DNA from: Streptomyces sp. cf386
GTDB lineage: Bacteria > Actinomycetota > Actinomycetes > Streptomycetales > Streptomycetaceae
Direction: 5' to 3'
Assembly: GCF_900103585.1 (NCBI RefSeq)
Contig: NZ_FNHV01000007.1
Location: 1 to 64,000, forward strand
Length of the DNA: 64,000 bases
Shown one piece after another: positions 57,571 through 64,000 of this stretch. The notes under the pieces were generated by a model. That model was given only the letters and a program-made list of their open reading frames with translations. It was not told the DNA's origin and searched no databases. How positions within the stretch are numbered: position 1 is the stretch's first letter; each line of letters starts with the position of its first letter. Made by a program: the position numbers and the translations under genes.

Positions 57571-59082
57571 TCACTGCGAGCCCCTGAACTCCGGCCCCTC
57601 CACGATCAGCCCTGCCACCAGCGCGCCCGACATACCGGCGTGAGCGAGGCCGCCGCCGGGGTGGGACCAGCCGCCGACCGTGAACAGGCCCGGTATCCGT
57701 GTGCTGTTGGACGGGTGCAGGAGGGTCCCGTGAGCCGCGGCCAGCGCGGGGGCGGGCACACCGCCGCCCTCGGCCCCCGTCTCCCGCTGGGTGTCCACGG
57801 GCGTACGGACCTCGCGCCACAGTGTCCGCTCGCGCAGTCCAGGTACCGCTCGCTCCGCGACGGTGACCATCCGGTCCGCGAAGGCGTCGGCGGCGCCGGG
57901 CGCGGTCCAGTCGTACAGGGTCTGTGACGGCACAGTGGCCGTGAGTACCAAGGACTCGTGCGCGTCGTCGGGGCGCAGGGCCGGGTCGTCCGGCCGGTCG
58001 ATCCGGACCGTCGGCTGCGCGGGCGGCTCTCCGACTCCGAAGGCGTCCGACTCGGCCTGGCGGTCCGGGGCGTGCACCACCGTACGGTGCTCGGCGCCCG
58101 TCTCTCGTGCCCCGCGCAGCGCCAGGCAGACCACGACGCGGCCCCGGGACATGCCCTCGGCGCTAGGTTCGACCTCCTCCGCCCGGTACAGCTCACGGCC
58201 GGGCACCAGGTCGCTCAGTCGCCACGGTCCGCCCCCGACGACCGTGTCCGCCTCCGCCACCGTCCCGTCGGCCAGTTCCACGCCCGTCGCCCGGCCGTCC
58301 TTCTCCACGACCCCGGTGACCTCCGCACCGAAGTGGAACTCGACCTTGCGGGCCACGCACCGCTCGTACACCGCCCGCGCCAACTCCCGTATGCCGCCCC
58401 GCACATACCAGGTCCCGAAGGCGTGCTCCAGGTACGGCAGCACGGCGGCGCTCGCCGGGGTCACGGACGGGTCCAGGCCGTAGGCGAGGGCGTGGCTCTC
58501 CAGCAGGGCGATGAGCCGGGGGTCGCGCAGTTCCCAGGCGCCGACCTCGGCGAGTGTGCCCGCCCGGCGGGTGCGCAGGAGCCGCTTGTGGGGGACCGAC
58601 GGATAGGGCTCGCGCTCGGCCAGCACCTGCCAGTTCGGCCACAGGGGCTCCTCCAGCAGCGGCCTGCGTGTCCGGTCCCAGGCCTCGCGGGCGCGGACCA
58701 GGAAGTCGCCCCAGCGGTCGCCGGTGCCGGCACCCAGCGCCTCGTCCAGAGCGGCCACCACACCCGCGCGCGAGGCGTTCGGCAGGGACACCTCGGTGCC
58801 GTCCGCGAAGACGTGCCGAGCGGACGGGTCGACCTGGACCAGCTCGACGCACGCCTCCAGCGGCTCCTTGCCGGTCTTGATGAACAGATCGCGGTACACG
58901 GCGGGGAGCGGGAGCAGCCCCGGTCCCGTGTCGAAGCCGAAGCCGTCGCGCTCGAAGCGGCGCACCGCTCCGCCGTACGTCTCCGTACGCTCGTACACCG
59001 CCACCCGGTGGCCCGCGACGGCGAGCCGGGCAGCGGCCGCCATCGCGCCCATCCCGGCGCCGATCACCACAATCCTTGCCAT
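57571..59082 (-). CDS. CrtI-like FAD-dependent oxidoreductase
   Basis: Phytoene desaturase/isomerase-like flavoprotein of 503 residues. N-terminal IVVIGAGMGAMAAAARLAVAGHRVAVYER and FGFDTGPGLLPLP, middle WYVRGGIRELARA and C-terminal FTVGGWSHPGGGLAHAGMSGALVAG are diagnostic for the family. No phytoene synthase or other crt gene is nearby, so a carotenoid substrate is not implied. TAAAGT sits 7 bases before the ATG, suggesting a leaderless transcript. Confidence 0.87.
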   Translation of the reverse strand: MARIVVIGAGMGAMAAAARLAVAGHRVAVYERTETYGGAVRRFERDGFGFDTGPGLLPLPAVYRDLFIKTGKEPLEACVELVQVDPSARHVFADGTEVSLPNASRAGVVAALDEALGAGTGDRWGDFLVRAREAWDRTRRPLLEEPLWPNWQVLAEREPYPSVPHKRLLRTRRAGTLAEVGAWELRDPRLIALLESHALAYGLDPSVTPASAAVLPYLEHAFGTWYVRGGIRELARAVYERCVARKVEFHFGAEVTGVVEKDGRATGVELADGTVAEADTVVGGGPWRLSDLVPGRELYRAEEVEPSAEGMSRGRVVVCLALRGARETGAEHRTVVHAPDRQAESDAFGVGEPPAQPTVRIDRPDDPALRPDDAHESLVLTATVPSQTLYDWTAPGAADAFADRMVTVAERAVPGLRERTLWREVRTPVDTQRETGAEGGGVPAPALAAAHGTLLHPSNSTRIPGLFTVGGWSHPGGGLAHAGMSGALVAGLIVEGPEFRGSQ

Positions 59083-59137
59083 GTCAGGGACTTTATCGGC
59101 CGCCACTGACAACGGCCCGCGGGCCTCGGGCGGGAGC

Positions 59138-59752
59138 TCAGCCGGGCCGCTGTCCCACCGGCTGCGCGAGCCGTTTCTCCTCGCGTCGCTGGGCCCTGCG
59201 CCGCAGGAAGCGACGGATCCGCGAGGCAAGGAAGAGCAGCAGGAGCAGCCCGGCGAGCAACAGGCCGCCCGCGACCACGGCAGCGCCCACGGGGTGGAAG
59301 ATCGCGAAGGTGATGATCGCGGCGACCCCGAGGTCCTCGGCGATGCTCACCACGATGTTGCTGAACGGCTCGGGCGAGGTGTTGACCGCCATCCGCGTCC
59401 CGGCCTTGATCAGGTGGCTCACCAGGGCGGTGGACCCGCCGACCGCGCCCGCCGCCAGCTCGGGCAGCGACCCGCTCTGCCCGGCGAGCAGCGCCGCGAC
59501 GACCGCGCCGGAGACCGGCCGGATCACGGTGTGCACCGCGTCCCAGGCCGAGTCCACGTACGGGATCTTGTCGGCGACGGCCTCGCACAGGAACAGCACG
59601 CCGGCGGCTATCAGGACATCGGGCCGTTGCAGGGCCTCGGGCACGTCGTCGCTCATGCCCGTGGCGCCGAAGACGCCGAGCAGCAGCACCACGGCGTACG
59701 CGTTGACGCCGCTGGCCCAGCCGCTCGTGAAGACCAAAGGGAGTATCGACAC
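59138..59752 (-). CDS. DUF4126 membrane protein
   Basis: Protein of 204 residues with about five membrane helices, matching DUF4126: LPLVFTSGWASGVNAYAVVLLLG at the start, DKIPYVDSAWDAVHTVIRP and a glycine-rich GAVGGSTALVSHLIKAGTR. A very basic tail (FLASRIRRFLRRRAQRREEKR) is likely cytosolic. Function unknown. GTG start with TACGAT 7 bases upstream. Confidence 0.82.
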   Translation of the reverse strand: MSILPLVFTSGWASGVNAYAVVLLLGVFGATGMSDDVPEALQRPDVLIAAGVLFLCEAVADKIPYVDSAWDAVHTVIRPVSGAVVAALLAGQSGSLPELAAGAVGGSTALVSHLIKAGTRMAVNTSPEPFSNIVVSIAEDLGVAAIITFAIFHPVGAAVVAGGLLLAGLLLLLFLASRIRRFLRRRAQRREEKRLAQPVGQRPG

Positions 59753-59986
59753 GGGGGCGATCGTAACCAGTCGGCAACGGACGGTCCTGGGCCTGAGTGC
59801 GCAGGTCTGAGTACGCGTACCTAGTCGGTGAGTTGAGTACGCGCGCGGATGGGGCCCGACCTGCGTGAACGAGAGAGTGGAGGCACGGAGAAGGGGATCG
59901 GCTCCGCACCGGCGACACGGGGCGCCGGAACGGAGCGACCCCGGATCCGCTCCTTCCGCCGACCAGGCGTCGGCGGGAGCGAGACC

Positions 59987-60057
59987 GGGGGACCCGGGGG
60001 AACGACCGAACGGGGGTCCAACGGGGGACACACGGGGGAGTACGGGGAAAACGGGGG
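59987..60057 (+). other. G-tract cluster, possible G-quadruplex
   Basis: Seven runs of four or five G (59987-59991, 59996-60000, 60012-60016, 60023-60027, 60034-60038, 60044-60047, 60053-60057) are spaced 4-11 bases apart on the plus strand. They fill most of the 391-bp gap between DUF4126 and the tetR end; no gene is supported in this gap. Confidence 0.65.
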
Positions 60058-60064
60058 AGCAGGA

Positions 60065-60123
60065 GAAAGCGCCGGTTCGAGAGTGGCCCGCGGGGGACGC
60101 GGCCACTGCGGACCGGCGCTTTC
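60065..60123 (-). terminator. Bipartite terminator after the tetR operon
   Basis: Perfect 12-bp outer stem (GAAAGCGCCGGT at 60065-60076 with 60112-60123) and 7-bp inner stem (AGTGGCC at 60082-60088 with 60101-60107). It lies just beyond the tetR stop. Confidence 0.8.
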
Positions 60124-60143
60124 GCCTGTGCGCACCGGCCGCC

Positions 60144-60773
60144 TCAGCGGCAGCCGCTCACCCGGCCCTGCAGCAGCCGGGACAGCGCCGCGTGCACGTC
60201 GTCCAGGGAGCGCTCCGGCTGGAAGGACTTCCAGTCCAGGGCCGCCACCAGGACCATGCCCACCAGGGCCGAGGCGGTCAGCTGGACGTCGATCTCCTCG
60301 CTGAACTCGCCCTTCTCCACGCCCTCGCGCAGCACGCCCTCGACGACCGCCACGGCCTGCTGCCGGACCACCATCAGCGTGGACTGCCAGGCCCGGTTCG
60401 TACGCCACAGCTCGGCGACGTACAGCTGGGTGAAGGACGGGTAGCGGTCGATGAAGACCAGCCCCGCGCGGACCATCGCGTCCAGGGCGTCCACTTTGCT
60501 GCCGCCCTCCCGTTCGGTCTGCTCGGCCGCCTCCCGCAGGGAGGCGGTGAGGAGTTCGACTCCGTGCCGCAGCAGCTCCTCGAAGAGGACGGACTTGCTC
60601 GCGAAGTTGTAGTAGACCGTGCCCTTCGCCACCCCGGCCCGTTCGGCGATCTCGTCCACCGTGGTGGCGGAGAAGCCCTGCTCGGCGATGAGCGTGACGG
60701 CCGCCTCGTAGAGCTTCTGCCGGGTGGCCTCACGGCGCGTGCTGCCGCCCGACGCGGCGTTGCTGCTGTCCAT
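60144..60773 (-). CDS. TetR-family regulator
   Basis: Protein of 209 residues with an N-terminal HTH (GFSATTVDEIAERAGVAKGTVYYNF) and a helical ligand domain. It is the last gene of the operon ATPase-YhgE-tetR, 23 bp after the yhgE-like gene. The TetR-style operator ACTGAC-TG-GTCAGT in front of the operon is the likely autoregulatory site. An in-frame GTG two codons upstream is an alternative start. Confidence 0.9.
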   Translation of the reverse strand: MDSSNAASGGSTRREATRQKLYEAAVTLIAEQGFSATTVDEIAERAGVAKGTVYYNFASKSVLFEELLRHGVELLTASLREAAEQTEREGGSKVDALDAMVRAGLVFIDRYPSFTQLYVAELWRTNRAWQSTLMVVRQQAVAVVEGVLREGVEKGEFSEEIDVQLTASALVGMVLVAALDWKSFQPERSLDDVHAALSRLLQGRVSGCR

Positions 60774-60796
60774 GGCCACGATTGTCCCGCGCGCGG

Positions 60797-62881
60797 TCAC
60801 AGGCTCAGCTCCGGGTGCAGCCGGTCGAGCGTCCAGACCTGCCGGCGACGGGCCGACAGCGCGGTCAGCGCGACGGCGCCCGCCGTGAAGGCCACGAGCA
60901 CCACGCACGCGTGCCACACCGGAACCAGACCGCCGCCCGTGATGAGCCTCCTGAGCGCCTCCACGACGTAGCTCATCGGCAGGAAGGGGTGCAGCGCGTT
61001 GAAGAAGCCCGGGCTGGTCTGCACGGGGTAGGTGCCGCCCGCCGACGTCAACTGCAGCATCAGCAGGGCCAGTACGAGGATCCGGCCCGCCGCCCCGAAG
61101 CGTGCGTTCAGCCACTGCACGATCGCCGCGAAGCACGCCGTCACCAGGAACAGGAAGCCCACGGTCCCGGCCGCCCGTGCCATCTCCAGCCCGACCGCCC
61201 AGTGCAGCACCGACATCAGTGCGACTGTCTGCAGCACCCCGATCGCCACCACGGGCAGCCAGCCGGCCAGCGCGATCCGCCACGCCGAGGCGCCCGCGGC
61301 GAGCGCGCGCCGGTTCATCGGCGTGATCAGCATGTACGCCACCATCGCGCCCACCCACAGGGACAGCGGGATGAAGTACGGCGCGAAACCTGTGCCGTAG
61401 TTGGGCGCCTTGTGCATGTCCCGGGAGACGAGCTGAACCGGGTCGGCCATGACCTCGGTGCGCTGGTCGCGAGCCTGCCTGTCGTAGTCGGGGATCTGCT
61501 TCGCGCCGTCGTGGAGCCCGTCGGAGAGCTTCCCGGAGCCGTCGACGAGCTGGTAGATGCCGCCGTTCAGGTCGTAGGCGCCCGTCTTCAACTCGCCCAC
61601 GCCGGAGTCCAGATCCACCGCGCCGGTCCTGGCCGTGCCGATCCCCGAGTGCAGCGCCTTGGCGCCCTCGGCGACCTTGGTGGCCCCGTCGTTCAGCTGG
61701 TTGATCCTGCTGACGGCGTCGTCGAGATCCTCGGAGAGACGGGGCGCGCGGTCGGCGAGCGCCTGGGACTGCTTCTGGAGGGTCGCGAGGTGCTTGTCGA
61801 GCTTCTTGAGATCGCCGTTCTGGTCGGCGATCAGTGTGTTGAGGTCGTCGGCGATCGTCGCCACGTCCGCGGCCGACTGCTTCGCCTTCTTCAGGTCGGA
61901 GCAGGCCGGGTCGGGCAGTACGGCGTCCTCACAGCGCGCCTGGTAGATGGCGTCCAGGACGTCGGAGGCCGTATGGGCGCCCCTGGCGGCGCCCGGAGCC
62001 CGCTCCACGAGGTCGTCGAGGTTGTTCCGGATCGCCGCCGACGTGTCGGCGACCAACTGCGCGGTGTCCCCGATGGTCTTCTCGTTGTCCGCCAGGAACG
62101 GACCGATCTTCCGGTCGATGCCGTTGACCCTGTCGGCCAGCGTCTGCGTGCCGGCCGCGACCTGCCTGGAGCCGTCCGCCAGGTCGCCCGCGCCCTTGTT
62201 GAGCCTCTGCAGGCCCGTCGACAGCTCGCCGCTGCCCTCCTTGGCGTCCTTCAGCCCGTCGGCGAGGTCCTTGGAGCCCTTCTCCGCCTTGCCGATGCCG
62301 CCTTCGAGCTGATCGGCGCCGTCGGCGGCCTTCACCGTCGCGCCGTGGATGTCGGAGAACGACACGAAGATCCGGTCCAGGAACGACCGCGACGCCTTGG
62401 TGGAGGCCGCCTCGCGCACCTCACTGAAGACCGTCCGCGAGATCTGCCCGACGATGTAGTTGTTCGCGTCGTTCGTACGCACCTGAAGGGCGCCCGTCTC
62501 CGGCGCATCGCCCGCGCTGGAAGCGATCCGCTCACTGAAGTCGGCCGGCATGCTCAGCGACAGGTAGTAGGTGCCGTTCTCGACGCCCTTCTCGGCTTCG
62601 GCGGCAGTCACCTCGTGCCAGTCGAAGACATCGCTCTCATGCAGCCCTTCGGTGATGTCGTCGCCGGCCGTGAGCTTCTTCCCCTCGACGGCCGCCCCCT
62701 TGTCGTCGTTCACGAGTGCCACGGGGATACGGTCGAGACGGCCGTACGGGTCCCAGAACGACCACAGATACAGGGCGCCGTAGAGCAGGGGCAGCACCAG
62801 CAGCGCGACCAGAGCCGCACGCGGCAGCTTCCCCCGGCCGAAGCGCCGGAGCTCAAGCGCGGCCAGCCTCGGCGAGCGCAT
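60797..62881 (-). CDS. YhgE/Pip-family membrane protein
   Basis: Protein of 694 residues. One N-terminal helix (about 20-42, ALVALLVLPLLYGALYLWSFW), a long extracytoplasmic region (about 45-480) with heptad-like coiled coils rich in Asp/Gly/Ala (DGLKDAKEGSGELSTGLQRL and similar), and about five C-terminal ABC-2-like helices. This is the YhgE/phage-infection-protein architecture, related to EsaA of type VII secretion. It overlaps the degenerate ATPase gene by 29 bp. Confidence 0.9.
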   Translation of the reverse strand: MRSPRLAALELRRFGRGKLPRAALVALLVLPLLYGALYLWSFWDPYGRLDRIPVALVNDDKGAAVEGKKLTAGDDITEGLHESDVFDWHEVTAAEAEKGVENGTYYLSLSMPADFSERIASSAGDAPETGALQVRTNDANNYIVGQISRTVFSEVREAASTKASRSFLDRIFVSFSDIHGATVKAADGADQLEGGIGKAEKGSKDLADGLKDAKEGSGELSTGLQRLNKGAGDLADGSRQVAAGTQTLADRVNGIDRKIGPFLADNEKTIGDTAQLVADTSAAIRNNLDDLVERAPGAARGAHTASDVLDAIYQARCEDAVLPDPACSDLKKAKQSAADVATIADDLNTLIADQNGDLKKLDKHLATLQKQSQALADRAPRLSEDLDDAVSRINQLNDGATKVAEGAKALHSGIGTARTGAVDLDSGVGELKTGAYDLNGGIYQLVDGSGKLSDGLHDGAKQIPDYDRQARDQRTEVMADPVQLVSRDMHKAPNYGTGFAPYFIPLSLWVGAMVAYMLITPMNRRALAAGASAWRIALAGWLPVVAIGVLQTVALMSVLHWAVGLEMARAAGTVGFLFLVTACFAAIVQWLNARFGAAGRILVLALLMLQLTSAGGTYPVQTSPGFFNALHPFLPMSYVVEALRRLITGGGLVPVWHACVVLVAFTAGAVALTALSARRRQVWTLDRLHPELSL

Positions 62882-63599
62882 CGGCGGCCTCCTTTCCGTC
62901 CCTTGTGTTTGTGGACACCTCGACCGTGCCGTCGGGGGCCTCGCTGCACACCGCCACGACCGTGGTCCCGGCCTCGGTGATCGACCTCAACAGCGCCCAG
63001 ACCTCGGCCCGTTCGGCATCCGAGAGCTTGAGGTCGGTGTCGTCGACGCCGAGCAGGCGCGGGCGTCCGATCAGGGCCAGCGCGATGGACAGCCGCAGCG
63101 CCTCCAGACGCTCCAGATCGCGTACGGCCGTCCTGGCGCCCTTGGGCAGCGTCTCCAGGTCGAGGCCGGCAGCCGTCAGCGCGGTGTCGATCCGCGCCCG
63201 CTGCTCGCTCTTCCGTTCGGCCCGCGGCCGCAGCAGCCCGCGCAGCGAGTCGCCGAACCGCCGCTGCAGCAGCGCCCGTTCGTGGAGGTGCTCGGCGACG
63301 GTCAGGGCCGGCTCCAGGTCGGTCACACCCGGGACATGGGCCAGGGCGCTCACGCGCCGTACCGCCGCCATGCGCTTGGGCAGCACGGTCCCGCCCACAT
63401 CGGCGGTGCCCTCGGTGGACTTCATCCGCCCGGTGAGCGCCAGCAGCAGGCACGTGCGGCCACTGCCGGACGGCCCTTCGATCGTGATCAGTGAGCCGGG
63501 CCCGGCTTCGAAGGAGACCCCGCGGAACGCCCATCCGCGGGGCCCTTCGAGCCCGAGGCCCAGGGCCGTGACGCCGACTCCGGTCACGGTTCCCCCCAT
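62853..63599 (-). CDS. Degenerate ABC-type ATPase
   Basis: Protein of 248 residues with ABC-ATPase layout but damaged motifs: Walker A is GPSGSGRTC with Arg48 in place of lysine, the LSGGQ signature is replaced by a DLERLEAL stretch, and Walker B reads LLGVDDTD rather than a DE pair. It may bind nucleotide without normal hydrolysis and act as a structural partner of the YhgE-like membrane protein encoded just downstream. GTG/ATG start region follows a TetR-type operator. Confidence 0.82.
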   Translation of the reverse strand: MGGTVTGVGVTALGLGLEGPRGWAFRGVSFEAGPGSLITIEGPSGSGRTCLLLALTGRMKSTEGTADVGGTVLPKRMAAVRRVSALAHVPGVTDLEPALTVAEHLHERALLQRRFGDSLRGLLRPRAERKSEQRARIDTALTAAGLDLETLPKGARTAVRDLERLEALRLSIALALIGRPRLLGVDDTDLKLSDAERAEVWALLRSITEAGTTVVAVCSEAPDGTVEVSTNTRDGKEAADALAEAGRA

Positions 63600-63617
63600 C
63601 CCTGCCCCCTCATTTGA

Positions 63618-63664
63618 ACTGACTGGTCAGTGCAAAAACTATCCCGAACTCTCGATCGAAGCAA
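63618..63664 (-). promoter_or_regulatory. Promoter and TetR-type operator of the ATPase-yhgE-tetR operon
   Basis: On the minus strand TTGCTT (63659-63664), a 17-bp spacer and TAGTTT (63636-63641) form a good promoter. The inverted repeat ACTGAC-TG-GTCAGT (63618-63631) lies just downstream over the transcription start, where a repressor would block initiation. Confidence 0.7.
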
Positions 63665-63712
63665 AAGCGCAGGTCGGAACGGATTGTCAGTGGCATACCT
63701 CACGATGGGCAC

Positions 63713-63728
63713 ATACGGCATCCCGTAT
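63713..63728. promoter_or_regulatory. Palindrome before the HEPN gene
   Basis: ATACGG-CATC-CCGTAT, perfect 6-bp arms, ends 36 bp before the ATG, in the leader or promoter. TTGTCAGTGGC (63684-63694) lies just upstream. Confidence 0.45.
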
Positions 63729-63764
63729 CGGGCATGCCGTCACACAGGCGACAGGAGGTTCGTC

Positions 63765-64000
63765 ATGGCCAGCTACCACGCAGCCGCCGCCCGTCGGCGC
63801 CGCGCCACCGGTCCTGCCCCCTCACTGACCGGCCCGGCGAGCGATGTGCACCCCGTGCTCCGCCGGGCCACGGCCCCACCCGCCGCCCTCGACCTGCTCG
63901 CCCAGGCCCGTGCCGGACTGGACGAGGCCGCCGTTCTGGAAACGCCGAACGAGCGCTATGCCACGGCCCATCTCGCCGCCCTGCGCACCGCAGCCGCCGT
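63765..64000 (+). CDS. HEPN-domain protein (SAV_6107-like), 3'-partial
   Basis: The frame runs off the right edge after 78 codons. MASYHAAAARRRRATG, LDLLAQARAGLDEAAVLETPNERYATAHLAALR fits the start of a Streptomyces SAV_6107-type HEPN protein; HEPN domains are helical and often RNase or nucleotide-binding, but the active-site part is outside the window. The ATG at 63765 has an ACAGGAGG Shine-Dalgarno; an in-frame ATG at 63705 is less likely. Confidence 0.7.
   Translation, partial: MASYHAAAARRRRATGPAPSLTGPASDVHPVLRRATAPPAALDLLAQARAGLDEAAVLETPNERYATAHLAALRTAAA

Noticed and set aside
57571..59082. Carotenoid biosynthesis cluster
   Set aside because: The flavoprotein resembles CrtI but no phytoene synthase, GGPP synthase or cyclase gene lies in the window.
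59849..60304. Plus-strand 151-codon ORF through the G-rich gap
   Set aside because: Its composition follows the G-runs, it crosses the terminator and overlaps the tetR 3' end in antisense; no start signal.
1..64000. tRNA genes, CRISPR arrays, transposases, integrases and attachment sites
   Set aside because: None found on reading both strands; the tandem repeats present are short and lack spacers, and no recombinase domain appears among the proteins.

Overview
The window is a high-GC chromosome segment whose gene content, GTG/TTG starts, leaderless-looking promoters and family signatures (MacRS, DUF5304, a probable SAV_6107-type HEPN protein, Rv2175c-type regulator, PASTA kinase) point to a Streptomyces species. 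It looks like conserved core chromosome: I see no insertion sequence, prophage, CRISPR array, tRNA or rRNA, and no large biosynthetic cluster.

Layout. 1-8.1 kb: respiratory supercomplex genes (ctaD partial, ctaF, ctaE, qcrCAB), interrupted by an L,D-transpeptidase and a receiver-like protein. 8.2-17.3 kb: trpD, a SAM-IV riboswitch before a class V aminotransferase, glycerate kinase, an SLC13 permease, an OmpR-type two-component pair, a RAM-domain protein and a rhomboid protease. 17.4-25.7 kb: a zinc-ribbon protein, a NYN-domain protein, two tandem NlpC/P60 hydrolases, a metallopeptidase, a scar with two back-to-back gene remnants, a GT87 mannosyltransferase and a PimB-type GT4. 25.7-36 kb: secreted cholesterol oxidase, long-chain acyl-CoA ligase, metallophosphoesterase, SRPBCC protein, ArsA-like ATPase, DUF5304, ROK glucokinase, EEP-family protein, membrane protein and alpha/beta hydrolase. 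36-46 kb: acyltransferase, MacSR, phosphofructokinase with a Crp-like site, D-2-hydroxyacid dehydrogenase, fused anthranilate synthase with a Trp-codon attenuator, class II DAHP synthase, iron-boxed bacterioferritin-associated ferredoxin and bacterioferritin. 46-57 kb: molybdopterin oxidoreductase, DUF4396 membrane protein behind a CsoR-like operator, endonuclease IV, PASTA kinase, TPP-riboswitch thiOSG, ferredoxin reductase, Rv2175c-type regulator, thiE, metF and a Tyr/Gln-rich membrane protein. 57.5-64 kb: CrtI-like oxidoreductase, DUF4126, a TetR/YhgE/degenerate-ATPase operon and the start of a HEPN-domain gene.

How it fits together. Respiration, aromatic/tryptophan supply (trpD, trpEG, aroF), thiamine (thiO-S-G, thiE), one-carbon metabolism (metF), glycolysis (glkA, pfkA) and envelope lipid or wall functions are interleaved. 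The order ctaE-qcrCAB-trpD-NlpC/P60-pimB-fadD15-SRPBCC-ArsA-like-acyltransferase-aroG-kinase-Rv2175c-metF parallels, from memory, the Mycobacterium tuberculosis Rv2172c-Rv2196 region, so the uncharacterised members probably belong to an ancient actinobacterial envelope/respiration neighbourhood.

Regulation visible in the sequence: SAM-IV and TPP riboswitches, a tryptophan attenuator, an iron box, a CsoR-like copper operator, a Crp-like site, a TetR-type operator and several unexplained perfect palindromes, the most striking lying across the ctaE start codon.
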